This document shows, in pieces, positions 16,629-25,176 of a stretch of DNA of 64,000 nt. How positions within the stretch are numbered: position 1 is the first letter of the stretch; each line of letters opens with the position of its first letter. The notes under the pieces are model-generated. The model made no database searches, had not been told where the DNA came from, and worked only from the letters and a program-made list of their open reading frames with translations. Source of the DNA: Mycolicibacterium alvei (GTDB lineage Bacteria > Actinomycetota > Actinomycetes > Mycobacteriales > Mycobacteriaceae); assembly GCF_010727325.1 (NCBI RefSeq), contig NZ_AP022566.1:240164-304163 (forward strand). The letters are read 5' to 3'. Made by a program: the position numbers and the translations under genes.

Positions 16629-18362
16629 CTAATCCTCCTTGGCTTCCGGTGGTGGCTCCTGCCCGATCTTGCCGCCCAGGAAGGCAGAGGTATTCGGACG
16701 TTCCTCGACGTACACCGGTTCGTCGGGGTTGAGGTCGTTGTCTCGCTGCTTGTCCGATCCGTTCCCACGATTGCCGGCGTGCGGCATCATGCCCATCGGC
16801 ATGCCAGCGCCGATAGCCGACGCCGACGGCGCGGGGCCGGTCGGCACAGCCGATGGGGCGCTGGTCAGCGGTGCGGCGGTCGACGGTAGTCCGGGGGTCG
16901 CTGCCGGCGTCGGCGCGCCGCCACCGCCCCCGCCACCAGGTGCTCCGCCGCCGGGGCCACCACCCATCGGTTCGAAGGCCGCCGGCTCTACCGGCGGATC
17001 GGTGGGTGGGGTCATCGGTGGGGTCATCGGTGGGGTTGGGGTCTGCGGCATCGAGGGCATCTGCGGCATTTGCGGCATGCCCTGCCCACCGCTGCTGGGC
17101 ATCTGCGCGGCCTGTCCCAAGCCCTGGGTCAGTCCCTGCATCAGCGGCATCATCGCGGGCATTGCCTGAGGTGACCCATCCGCCAAGGGATCGCTTTGAG
17201 CGGCCGGGTCGGTGACCGCCGCCTCGTCAGGCTTCGGCGGAGGATCGGACAGGTCCGAGGCAGAGGTGTCCATCGACTTGATCGACGGCGCCGTGCGGGG
17301 ATCCTTTTCTTTGTCGTGCGGCCCGGAGCCATTGGGGTCGGGGCGGGGACTGCCGGCGGTGTCGTCTCCCGGCTTCTTTGACGGGTCCTCATCGGGGCGG
17401 CGCTTGCTGTCGTCAGGCTGCGGCTTGGGCTTTTCCTGCGGCTTGGGTCCCGGGTTCGGATTGACCGGACTCGGTGCCGGCGGCACGACCGCCTCGGGCA
17501 CGGTGGCATTGGTGGCGTAGGAAGTCATCACTGTGGAGGACTTCGTCTGCGCATCGCTCAGCTGCTTCTGGTAGTTGGCGGCCTCAGGCTGGTTGCCGGC
17601 GGCCACGGCGTTGGCGTAGTTGCGGCGCAGCGTCTGTATTTGAGTGGGCGTGGGGTGCTCAGCGATCACCTGCTGATGCGCCGAGACCACCTGGTCTGCG
17701 TAGGTGGCGGCGTCGCGGTGCGTCTGAGCGGCCGTCTTGAACCACGCAGCGAACGGGACCAGGCGCCCGATCGCTGCGGTAGAAGCATCGCCAGACCACT
17801 CGGCCTGAATGTTGGTGATGGCGTTATTGACCGTTGAGGCATAGCTGTCGATGGTCGTGGCCTGTGTACGCCAGGTCTGCGCCATCGTGGTGATTGATGC
17901 ACCTTGATCACCGCTGTGCAGGCTAGCGGCAGCAACGTCGACCATCTCTGGCACCGCCGTCGGCGCAGGCGGGTGCGGCAACAGAACCGGCTCAGGCGGA
18001 TGCGGCGGAACTGGCGGCGGTGGGACCACTGCCGCTGGCTCGGCGGGCGCTGGCACATTGTGGCCCTGCGCGGTGTAGAGGGCAGCTTTGGCCCGGGCCA
18101 CCCCGTGGCTGGCCCTGGCGTCGGTCTGCTCGTAGTGCGAGGCTACGGACGTATAAGTGGCTGCGGCCCTCAGCGCGAGCAGCTGAGCGTGAGCCATCAG
18201 TTGGGACAGGTTGGCGCCCAACGCATTCAGCTGTTCACTGGCAGCCACCGAAACTGGATGAACAGAGGCCGGCGCTACAGGTGCCGACGCCGACGGCGTG
18301 ATCGTTCCCAGCGTCGACCCCGTCGCGCGTAGCACAGCTGGATTGACTCGAACTTCGCTCAT
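16629..18362 (-). CDS. EspB-like ESX substrate (fused PE-like and PPE/WXG-like helical domains)
   Basis: 577 residues. Residues 1-100 resemble a PE-type hairpin (SEVRVNPAVLRATGSTLGTI...). After a Pro-rich linker, residues ~150-270 form a PPE/WXG-like helical region with AEWSG at its turn and long flanking helices. The rest is Pro/Gly/Met-rich and probably disordered. EspB of ESX-1 likewise joins PE-like and PPE-like parts in one chain and forms ring oligomers outside the cell. Here the linker is unusually long. The gene follows an EspC-like gene and precedes a YbaB-like gene, supporting a secreted-substrate role. Confidence 0.65.
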   Translation of the reverse strand: MSEVRVNPAVLRATGSTLGTITPSASAPVAPASVHPVSVAASEQLNALGANLSQLMAHAQLLALRAAATYTSVASHYEQTDARASHGVARAKAALYTAQGHNVPAPAEPAAVVPPPPVPPHPPEPVLLPHPPAPTAVPEMVDVAAASLHSGDQGASITTMAQTWRTQATTIDSYASTVNNAITNIQAEWSGDASTAAIGRLVPFAAWFKTAAQTHRDAATYADQVVSAHQQVIAEHPTPTQIQTLRRNYANAVAAGNQPEAANYQKQLSDAQTKSSTVMTSYATNATVPEAVVPPAPSPVNPNPGPKPQEKPKPQPDDSKRRPDEDPSKKPGDDTAGSPRPDPNGSGPHDKEKDPRTAPSIKSMDTSASDLSDPPPKPDEAAVTDPAAQSDPLADGSPQAMPAMMPLMQGLTQGLGQAAQMPSSGGQGMPQMPQMPSMPQTPTPPMTPPMTPPTDPPVEPAAFEPMGGGPGGGAPGGGGGGGAPTPAATPGLPSTAAPLTSAPSAVPTGPAPSASAIGAGMPMGMMPHAGNRGNGSDKQRDNDLNPDEPVYVEERPNTSAFLGGKIGQEPPPEAKED

Positions 18363-18391
18363 TGTGAGTCCTCACCCCCTCGTGGAAAAAA

Positions 18392-18712
18392 TCATATGCC
18401 CAGAACCGTGGACCGAATTGCACGAGATTCTTCGTCGTCAGTGCGGGTGGAGCGCTCTGCGCTGGCGGTGGATGCGCGGCTGGCCAATTCGTAGCTGGCG
18501 ATCAACTCCTCGGTACGTTGGCGCACCTGGGCGCCATGGCGCCGCAGCGCCTCGACCACGGGGTACGCGACCAGACCGAACCGCTTGAGCAACAGCTCAT
18601 AGCGCTGCGGGTTGTCGTACTGGTCGATCCATTCCTTGAGGCGGGCGGCATGTTCAGCGTTGGCCGTCGAGTTCACAGCCAGCTGAGCGGGGTCAACGTG
18701 GAAGTCGCTCAT
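18392..18712 (-). CDS. EspC-like small ESX-associated protein
   Basis: 106 residues from ATG 18712, with AAGGAGAA 8-9 nt upstream; longer upstream frames are shadows. The N-terminus MSDFHVDPAQLAVNSTANAE fits the EspC / type VII target pattern (F-x-V-D-P-x-x-L). Such proteins are small helical hairpins co-secreted with, or needed by, larger ESX substrates. It is placed between the wall hydrolases and the EspB-like gene. The C-terminal tail (RTDDEESRAIRSTVLGI) could carry the secretion signal, but no clear YxxxD/E motif is present. Confidence 0.7.
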   Translation of the reverse strand: MSDFHVDPAQLAVNSTANAEHAARLKEWIDQYDNPQRYELLLKRFGLVAYPVVEALRRHGAQVRQRTEELIASYELASRASTASAERSTRTDDEESRAIRSTVLGI

Positions 18713-18734
18713 GGTGGGTTCTCCTTGTCTGTGG

Positions 18735-19751
18735 TTAGGCGATGCGTCGTACTTGAGCGTCGGAAGGCATCGGGCTGACCTTGACTCTTTGGCCGAAGTC
18801 AGGGGCATGGACCACGCGACCGTCGCCGAGCGCGACACCCACGTGGGCTGGGCCGCCGCTCTTGAAATTCGAGTACACGGCGTCGCCGGCCTGGGCGGCC
18901 GATGCGGAGACAGGGTCGCCATAGCCGATCTGCTGGGTGGTGACGCGGGGCAGCAACACGCCGGCACCTTCGTAGGCGGAGTACTGCAACAGGCCTGAAC
19001 AATCGAAGCCGCCGCCAGTGGGGCCGCCGATGTCCCCGCCACCCCACACATAGGGCAGACCCACCTGTTTGAGCGCGACTTCGGCGATCTTGCGACCTCG
19101 CTCAGATCCGGGCCCGACGGCGCCGCCTGGAGACCCGCCCAAAGCCCCGGATGGTGAGTTGCCGGGGGAAAGGGGGTGGGTGACCTCTTTGGGGATGGTC
19201 AGTCCGGACAGCACGCTGGACAGCGGGGAGAGTGCCTGCATGGGGGCGCCGAGCATCTGCGGCATCGCGCCCATGGGAGCGGCCATCGGTGCAGCCATCG
19301 ACGGCAGCGCGGACATGAGCGGGTTTGCGCCGCCCATCGTGGGAAGTCGGCCTTGGGCGTTGCGCACGGTGTTGGCGCCGTCTTGGGTGCGCACGCGGTC
19401 GAGCTGGGCCATGCGGGCGGCGACCTCAGGATCCGACGAGGCGCTGGCCAGGCGGGATTTGTTGACCTTGTAGTCGTCCTTGATGTCGGTCATGTTTTTC
19501 TTGCCGTCTTGCACGACCTGGCCGGTGGCGTCGACACGTTGTTTGGTGTCGTCGTCGGAGTTGGCGAATGCGGTGGCCGCAGAGTTCAGCGTGTTCTGCC
19601 GGTTGTCGAGGGCTTGAGCTGCAGGAGATTGCCAGCTGGCCGGTGTCTCGATCGAGGGCATGGTGCGCACCATCGGCGCGGCCGACCCGCCCGGGCGCGG
19701 CGAGGCGCCGAACAGGTCGTCCATCGCGTTCAAAAACGGCTCGGCACTCAT
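18735..19751 (-). CDS. ESX-cluster wall hydrolase with NlpC/P60 domain
   Basis: 338 residues. The C-terminal ~125 residues are an NlpC/P60 endopeptidase: GRKIAEVALKQVGLPYVWGG, catalytic Cys in FDCSGLLQY, and His in GGPAHVGVALGDGRVVHAP. The N-terminal ~200 residues (helical, then Met/Pro/Gly-rich) are almost identical to the next gene, coming from a 612-bp duplicated DNA block. There is no Sec signal, so the shared half is a candidate ESX- or conjugation-targeting module. The enzyme would cut peptide stems of peptidoglycan to let the channel pass. Its start overlaps the neighbour's stop (TGATG). Confidence 0.88.
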   Translation of the reverse strand: MSAEPFLNAMDDLFGASPRPGGSAAPMVRTMPSIETPASWQSPAAQALDNRQNTLNSAATAFANSDDDTKQRVDATGQVVQDGKKNMTDIKDDYKVNKSRLASASSDPEVAARMAQLDRVRTQDGANTVRNAQGRLPTMGGANPLMSALPSMAAPMAAPMGAMPQMLGAPMQALSPLSSVLSGLTIPKEVTHPLSPGNSPSGALGGSPGGAVGPGSERGRKIAEVALKQVGLPYVWGGGDIGGPTGGGFDCSGLLQYSAYEGAGVLLPRVTTQQIGYGDPVSASAAQAGDAVYSNFKSGGPAHVGVALGDGRVVHAPDFGQRVKVSPMPSDAQVRRIA

Positions 19752-19755
19752 CAGT
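19144..19755. repeat. 612-bp near-perfect direct repeat, copy 1
   Basis: Positions 19144-19755 match 20166-20777 (offset 1022) with one difference seen (G at 19743 against C at 20765). The block covers the shared N-terminal halves of the two hydrolases, from just past the catalytic-domain junction to the start codon. Near-perfect identity implies a recent duplication or ongoing gene conversion. Confidence 0.9.
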
Positions 19756-20773
19756 AGCCCTTCGGGGGGCGGGTCGGGTCGGCCTGCTGCACACGAGCGG
19801 CGAAGTTCGAGCCGTCGGCCGCTACGCCGTAGCGATCTTGCACATAGTTGATCACCGCGGCGGCCTGAGCGATCGGGTCGCGCAGGGAGGTGGAGGTGCC
19901 TGGCTCATGGTGAGCAGCGAACGTGGTGCGGATCATCTGGAACGCGCCCTCGGACGGGTTTCCATTGCGCGCGTTGATGTCCCAGTCGTTGACCGCGTTG
20001 ATGTTGAACTTCGATTCGCGGTCCGCAATGGTCATCAGACCTGATGACCAGTACTGGCGGGCCCGCGGATCGGTGATGCCCTTGATGTCGAGGGCCTTCT
20101 TGATCGCGTTGCGGATACCCGCAGGCCCCGACCCAGCCGGACCCGACGGGCCGCTGTCCGCCGGCGCCCCGGATGGTGAGTTGCCGGGGGAAAGGGGGTG
20201 GGTGACCTCTTTGGGGATGGTCAGTCCGGACAGCACGCTGGACAGCGGGGAGAGTGCCTGCATGGGGGCGCCGAGCATCTGCGGCATCGCGCCCATGGGA
20301 GCGGCCATCGGTGCAGCCATCGACGGCAGCGCGGACATGAGCGGGTTTGCGCCGCCCATCGTGGGAAGTCGGCCTTGGGCGTTGCGCACGGTGTTGGCGC
20401 CGTCTTGGGTGCGCACGCGGTCGAGCTGGGCCATGCGGGCGGCGACCTCAGGATCCGACGAGGCGCTGGCCAGGCGGGATTTGTTGACCTTGTAGTCGTC
20501 CTTGATGTCGGTCATGTTTTTCTTGCCGTCTTGCACGACCTGGCCGGTGGCGTCGACACGTTGTTTGGTGTCGTCGTCGGAGTTGGCGAATGCGGTGGCC
20601 GCAGAGTTCAGCGTGTTCTGCCGGTTGTCGAGGGCTTGAGCTGCAGGAGATTGCCAGCTGGCCGGTGTCTCGATCGAGGGCATGGTGCGCACCATCGGCG
20701 CGGCCGACCCGCCCGGGCGCGGCGAGGCGCCGAACAGGTCGTCCATCGCGTTCAAAAACGGCTCCGCACTCAT
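19751..20773 (-). CDS. ESX-cluster wall hydrolase with lytic transglycosylase-like domain
   Basis: 340 residues. The first ~200 are identical to the NlpC/P60 neighbour; the last ~135 (LMTIADRESKFNINAVNDWD, then PSEGAFQMIRTTFAAHH and IAQAAAVINYVQDRYG) have the lysozyme-like SLT transglycosylase layout, with the likely catalytic Glu in ADRESKF. It would cleave glycan strands, complementing the peptide-cutting neighbour. No Sec signal is seen. Together the pair provides both cuts needed to open peptidoglycan for a conjugation channel. Confidence 0.85.
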   Translation of the reverse strand: MSAEPFLNAMDDLFGASPRPGGSAAPMVRTMPSIETPASWQSPAAQALDNRQNTLNSAATAFANSDDDTKQRVDATGQVVQDGKKNMTDIKDDYKVNKSRLASASSDPEVAARMAQLDRVRTQDGANTVRNAQGRLPTMGGANPLMSALPSMAAPMAAPMGAMPQMLGAPMQALSPLSSVLSGLTIPKEVTHPLSPGNSPSGAPADSGPSGPAGSGPAGIRNAIKKALDIKGITDPRARQYWSSGLMTIADRESKFNINAVNDWDINARNGNPSEGAFQMIRTTFAAHHEPGTSTSLRDPIAQAAAVINYVQDRYGVAADGSNFAARVQQADPTRPPKGY

Positions 20774-20777
20774 CAGT
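20166..20777. repeat. 612-bp near-perfect direct repeat, copy 2
   Basis: Partner of the block at 19144-19755. Upstream of position 20166 the two genes diverge at once into unrelated catalytic domains, so the junction marks a domain swap. Confidence 0.9.
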
Positions 20778-20787
20778 GGTGTGCTCT

Positions 20788-22017
20788 CTAGGAACTGGCC
20801 TCGACGGGGACCGGCGTCTCAGGCGCCACATGGCTGACCGGCTGCGCTGTGGTAGCGGACTGGCCCCGAGTCGGGCGGAAGAATGCGTTGAACACTCCAG
20901 AGCTGAGCATCGCGTTGAGATCGGCGAGCTTGCCGCTGCTGTCGATCACCTTGCCATTGCCCCACACAAGAAGGTCGCGGGGCGGGTCGTCCCACCGGGC
21001 GATATCGCCGGGTTTGATGTCGCTCGAAGAAACGAGTTCGCCCGGATCGGCGCCATCGGCCGGCAAGTTGATTCCGGCCGCCGCGTAGCTCGACGCGGCC
21101 TGATTGGCAGCGCCCGGATTCTGCATCGCGTGGCGCAAAGCCGCGGCCGCGGTTTCGTCAGGTGCCGTGGTCTTCTCACCGTCAGGGGACACCACTTCCT
21201 TGAGCGCGGGATTGTCCGGCTGTGGAGATAGCGGATTCTCCGGCTTGGCCGGATCCCCGGGATGTGCCGGGTCCGTGGGGGTTTGGTTGCCGGCCGGATG
21301 AGTTTCAAGCGGGTTCGACACCGGAGCAGGGCCCGGGCCAGCGCCCTCGTTGCCCGGGTTCGCCAGAGGATTGGCTGTAGCCGGAGTGGGACCGGCCGAG
21401 CCGGAGTCCATCGCCAGAGGATTGGCCGGCGCCGGTCCGGCCGGCGCGCCGCCGCCGCCGCCAAGCGCGGAAAAGGGATTCATGCCACCGCCCATCGCGG
21501 GCATGCCCGGCATACCGCCACCGAGAGCGCCTAGAGGATTCATCCCCCCCAACCCAGGCAGACCGCCGGCGAGGCCGCGATTGGCAGCGTCAGTGCCACC
21601 AATGGTGTCGCGTAGTTGCTGTAGGCCGTTGCGCACCGCGTTGTCGGTATTGGCCTGGGTTTCGGGGGTCGCACCGCCGTCGGGACTGTTGTTGCGGCCA
21701 GCGACCGTTTTCAACTCTTCGAGGATCTGGTCCAGCTTGGTGCGTCCCTCCGCTGAGTTGGCCTCGGCCTGATCCTGGGTGTTCTCACCATTTTTCGCCT
21801 GACCGTCCACCTCCTTGCCGTTCTCAGTGTTCTTCTTGTTGCGGTCCTGCTCGGCGTCGGTGCTCGACCCCGCGTTTATCGGCGGGGCAACAGGAGGCTG
21901 GGGCGGCTTGTCGGCTTTCTCACCGTCTCCGAGCATGTCGCGGCCCCAGTCGAATAGCTCGGCGATGCAGCCACCGAGACCGACACCGAGCAAGATCGGA
22001 ATGAGCGGAAGTGGCAT
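20788..22017 (-). CDS. Large low-complexity ESX/transfer-cluster protein
   Basis: 409 residues. The N-terminus has a short hydrophobic stretch (MPLPLIPILLGVGLGGCIAE), then a charged helical region (about 60-145, Asn/Glu/Lys-rich), a Gly/Pro/Ala-rich middle, and a C-terminal globular part (LRHAMQNPGAANQAASSYAA, then IKPGDIARWDDPPRDLLVWG) that resembles an NlpC-like fold without catalytic Cys. Similar proteins accompany mycobacterial ESX or conjugation loci. It may be a substrate or scaffold. It is 15 bp upstream of the transglycosylase gene. Confidence 0.6.
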   Translation of the reverse strand: MPLPLIPILLGVGLGGCIAELFDWGRDMLGDGEKADKPPQPPVAPPINAGSSTDAEQDRNKKNTENGKEVDGQAKNGENTQDQAEANSAEGRTKLDQILEELKTVAGRNNSPDGGATPETQANTDNAVRNGLQQLRDTIGGTDAANRGLAGGLPGLGGMNPLGALGGGMPGMPAMGGGMNPFSALGGGGGAPAGPAPANPLAMDSGSAGPTPATANPLANPGNEGAGPGPAPVSNPLETHPAGNQTPTDPAHPGDPAKPENPLSPQPDNPALKEVVSPDGEKTTAPDETAAAALRHAMQNPGAANQAASSYAAAGINLPADGADPGELVSSSDIKPGDIARWDDPPRDLLVWGNGKVIDSSGKLADLNAMLSSGVFNAFFRPTRGQSATTAQPVSHVAPETPVPVEASS

Positions 22018-22083
22018 GGTATCGAGCGCCTTTCGCGGTTGGGGCGATGCGGGCCGCTCAGGGCGGCACAGCCTCGTTGCTGG

Positions 22084-22395
22084 TCAGCTAAGTCTAGAAA
22101 TCTCAGGAGCTGCCCCGTCTGGATTCTTGGCACCATTCCGGTGTCCCCCAGCGTTTCCGGGAGCGTGCTTTTTCTGCAGGTGGTAGAGCCGACGGCGCCG
22201 CTGCAGGCCCAGCTCCCCGAGCTCCTCGGCCGACCACCCGGACGCCAGCGCGGCCTGATAGGCCGAACGCTGAGTATTGATCAGGTCAACGATCGCCTGC
22301 TCGGCGTCAACGACAAGCTTGTCCGCGTCGATCAGCGCGGTGAGCTTGGCCGCCTTGCGATCCAAGAGCCTCTTCACGTCGGCGGGACGGGTCAT
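22084..22395 (-). CDS. Small charged helical protein, 103 aa
   Basis: ATG 22395 (MTRPADVKRLLDRKAAKLTA); the frame extending upstream is a shadow of the coupling ATPase gene. The sequence is helical and charged, with LIDADKLVVDAEQAIVDLIN and a Lys/Arg/Gly-rich tail. No membrane segment. Located between the coupling ATPase and the low-complexity protein on the same strand. It may be an accessory or chaperone of the transfer apparatus; not recognised. Confidence 0.6.
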   Translation of the reverse strand: MTRPADVKRLLDRKAAKLTALIDADKLVVDAEQAIVDLINTQRSAYQAALASGWSAEELGELGLQRRRRLYHLQKKHAPGNAGGHRNGAKNPDGAAPEISRLS

Positions 22396-22438
22396 CCAAT
22401 GTCCTTTCCAAGCTGAATTTCGGTGGGAGACACGGTGT

Positions 22439-24310
22439 TCAGGAAGCACCGTGGAACTGCATCGATGTGGGGTCGATGACTTTGGAGATGGTGTCGCGGC
22501 GCAGGTTTCGACGGTCGTTGTAGTCCTCTGACAGAGGATCGAGGTCGGGGCGTTCGCTGGCTGAAACCAGCGGAGCGTTGACAATCTGATCCCACCGGTC
22601 GATCTCGGCCGCGTCGGGCATGTCGAACAGCGCCCGCGAGTACAGCCTCGAGCCAGGCCGCAGCGAGTGCAGGCAGGCAAGATCGGATTCCGATGCCGCG
22701 CTGGCTGGGTCGGGGGTGTAAAACCCCTGGTACTGGATGAAGCCCTGGGGTCCCTTGATCAGCGCTCGTCCTGGCCACTGCGCGGGAATGGTCGAGCCGA
22801 CATCGAAGTTGTCCCAGAAGTTCTGGCTCGTGGTGCCATCGACCGGCCCCACCTGGATCTTCAGCGGTGCGTTGTGCTTGAACTCGGCGTCGAAGTAATT
22901 GGCGGTGGCCCGCTGCAGCACGCTCAGGATGTGGATCTTGACGCTACGGGCCTCGCGGTAGAGCGCACCCATGGATGTCACCGATGGGGGCGTGGATGGA
23001 AGGTTGGCCTCAGCGTCGGCCTTGCGGAATTCCGGCCAGATTTCGTTGCGCAGCTTCTCGCTGAACACCGCGTACTCGTCGAGGATGAACAGGACCGGCA
23101 CGCCGGCGTCGGGGGCGCCCTTGGCCGATTTGCCTCCCGTCTTGCGCTGGTTCATCAGCTCCTCGACGTAGGAGATCGCCCGCAGGCACGAGTAGGTGTC
23201 CTGGGCCACCAAATGCACGTTGGGCCAGTCGCGGAAGCCGTCGTATTCCTTGTCGGCCTTGAAGTCCGCGATGATCACGCAGATGCCGGCCAGGGCCGCG
23301 CCGGCGATGATGGTGTGCACGGCCGAGGACTTGCCCGCACCGGTAGATCCGACCACCACCCCGTGCGGCAAGCCCTTTCCGACCAGGCGCCAGGTGACAC
23401 GGTCGCCGAACTCGTCGACGCCTAGGGGCAGGGCGATCTGCGGGTAGTGCTGAATGACCTCGGGACGGCTGAGGAAGCGCTGCGCGGTGTCAGGCTCGTT
23501 GTAGATTTTGGCCTTGAATACCGATAGGCGCACCGCGCAGATGCGTTCGACGGATTGCCAGTCGAAAACCCATGAGCCGGGCCCCGGGTCGAGCCGCTCT
23601 CGCACGACATCTTCGATGCGGCGTTTGCGTTGGCCCAGGGCCAGATCGTTGGCGGTTTCGGTGTCGTACTTGACGGTGAACGAGGTCACCGTCCCCGCGT
23701 CATTGGTGTCCCACTCGGCGATGCGCGATCGTGTGGTGAACGCCTTGGCGGTCAACAGGATGTCTTTGAGATTCTTCAGCGCCGGCGGATCAGGCTGGAC
23801 GACTTGGCGGCTGGCCTCGATCGAGGTCCCCTTCGAGCTGACAGTCCACGTCCCTGAAAGGGTCTCAGACAGCACCGAACGCACCCGCGGGGCCACATCT
23901 GAGGGAATCAGCTTGGCGGGCAGGCTTGTTGAGGCACCGGTGGCGGAGTTGTCCGTGTCGAACTGCATGCTGAGCTGCCCACTCCAATCCGGTCCCAGCA
24001 CGGTGCGCAGGCGTTCGCGCGTGAGGTCGGTGAGCTCACGGCGCGGATAGGTCCGGGTGAGATGTTCAAGGGCAGACCACCACACACCACCGGCAACCAC
24101 CAACCAGACCACTACCCACCAGGGTCGTGCGAGCAGAAAGCACCCGGTCACAGCAGCAGTGGATGCAGCAACTGAGCCAAGAGCCAGCCCCGCGTACCGG
24201 TTGGCGTAGCGAAACTTCTCGCTGAAGGCGATGCTAAGCAACAGTGCGCTGGTCACCCCAGCAACCAACGCCGCGACCTTCGCCGCGGCGAGCAGCTGGT
24301 CAACGGTCAT
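22439..24310 (-). CDS. FtsK/SpoIIIE-type conjugation coupling ATPase (TcpA-like)
   Basis: 623 residues. Up to three hydrophobic segments in the first ~85 residues (AAKVAALVAGVTSALLLSIA; LALGSVAASTAAVTGCFLLA; WWVVVWLVVAGGVWWS) are followed by an ATPase domain with Walker A GSTGAGKSS near residue 322 and Walker B VLFILDEYAVF. Its organisation resembles the TcpA/VirD4-like DNA pumps of Gram-positive conjugation systems rather than EccC. It would bring the DNA substrate to the VirB4/VirB6-type channel encoded upstream. The start overlaps the upstream gene by 4 bp. No relaxase is encoded next to it. Confidence 0.85.
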   Translation of the reverse strand: MTVDQLLAAAKVAALVAGVTSALLLSIAFSEKFRYANRYAGLALGSVAASTAAVTGCFLLARPWWVVVWLVVAGGVWWSALEHLTRTYPRRELTDLTRERLRTVLGPDWSGQLSMQFDTDNSATGASTSLPAKLIPSDVAPRVRSVLSETLSGTWTVSSKGTSIEASRQVVQPDPPALKNLKDILLTAKAFTTRSRIAEWDTNDAGTVTSFTVKYDTETANDLALGQRKRRIEDVVRERLDPGPGSWVFDWQSVERICAVRLSVFKAKIYNEPDTAQRFLSRPEVIQHYPQIALPLGVDEFGDRVTWRLVGKGLPHGVVVGSTGAGKSSAVHTIIAGAALAGICVIIADFKADKEYDGFRDWPNVHLVAQDTYSCLRAISYVEELMNQRKTGGKSAKGAPDAGVPVLFILDEYAVFSEKLRNEIWPEFRKADAEANLPSTPPSVTSMGALYREARSVKIHILSVLQRATANYFDAEFKHNAPLKIQVGPVDGTTSQNFWDNFDVGSTIPAQWPGRALIKGPQGFIQYQGFYTPDPASAASESDLACLHSLRPGSRLYSRALFDMPDAAEIDRWDQIVNAPLVSASERPDLDPLSEDYNDRRNLRRDTISKVIDPTSMQFHGAS

Positions 24311-25176
24311 ACCCGCACCAGCTGGCCGGCCACCTGCGTGTAGGCGTCCTGAGTGCGAAGCACGACGTCGCGGGCATCGCTGATGCTTGCGCGGATCTGC
24401 TGCGTCACCGCTGCGCGGCCCTCCGGCCCGGGAGGGGTACGTCGAATGGCCAGCTCCAGTTGTGTGGTGATGGCGTGCATGTCACCGCGCGCCTGAGCTT
24501 GGACGACATGTCCTTGGGTGACGGCCTTTTCGGTGTTCTCGTCTTTCTCGCGCACAGCGCCCTCTTTGGCTTCGGTCTTCTCGGCCGCGTCGCGGTAGGC
24601 GTCGGGACCCGCGCCCTGGGAGTTCTTGACCGGCGACTCCGCCGGAGGTGGCGGCGGTGCCGACTGGGCGGGGGCCGCAGGCGGGTGTCCCGCCTGGCCC
24701 AGCAGCGCGATCAGGCTGGACAGCAGCGGCCCGGCCAGGCCCATCGCCGTCGACGGGAGCGACATCGCCATCGACGGCAGCATCATCGCGGCGCTGATTC
24801 CGGGTTGGACCAGGGCGGCGATGAGTTCACCGATCGGGAATCCGGGCTCGGTGGTCGTGTAGGTCTCGGGGTCCTCTGTGGTGTCACCGTCGCCTTCTGC
24901 GGGGCCCGATTCTTTACCGTCGGTGGCGTTCTCACTGTCGGACGGGTTGCCCTCGGTGGACGCTTGGTCGCCACCATCAGCGGTTTTCTCGTCCCGTTCA
25001 TCCTTGCTGGTTGCGCCGTCGGGCGCCGCTTCGGGCTTGGCAGCGTCCGCCTGCTGCTTGTTATCAGGGTTGGCTTGCGCAGCGGTCGCTGTGGCAGTGT
25101 TCGATTCGACCGCCGGGTTGGTCGATGCAGCGGCCGGGTTGCCGGGACGCGGCTCCGGGGTGAAAGAGGTTGTCAC
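24307..25176 (-). CDS. Low-complexity transfer-cluster protein with helical C-terminus
   Basis: 289 residues from GTG 25176, with 4-bp overlaps at both ends (GTGA and ATGA). The N-terminal ~105 residues are Asp/Glu/Asn/Ala-rich and disordered. A hydrophobic Met/Ala/Leu-rich stretch follows (ELIAALVQPGISAAMMLPSM, then LPSTAMGLAGPLLSSLIALL), then a charged helical domain (about 195-289, AYRDAAEKTEAKEGAVREKD). The hydrophobic and Pro-rich centre resembles mycobacterial ESX-secreted or pore-like proteins, possibly DUF4226-type, but I do not claim a family. It is coupled to the coupling ATPase gene. Confidence 0.55.
   Translation of the reverse strand: MTTSFTPEPRPGNPAAASTNPAVESNTATATAAQANPDNKQQADAAKPEAAPDGATSKDERDEKTADGGDQASTEGNPSDSENATDGKESGPAEGDGDTTEDPETYTTTEPGFPIGELIAALVQPGISAAMMLPSMAMSLPSTAMGLAGPLLSSLIALLGQAGHPPAAPAQSAPPPPPAESPVKNSQGAGPDAYRDAAEKTEAKEGAVREKDENTEKAVTQGHVVQAQARGDMHAITTQLELAIRRTPPGPEGRAAVTQQIRASISDARDVVLRTQDAYTQVAGQLVRV

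Noticed and set aside
18735..19751. Mycosin (MycP) protease as the ESX cluster's missing member.
   Set aside because: The catalytic domain is NlpC/P60 (F-D-C-S-G), not a subtilisin-like serine protease.
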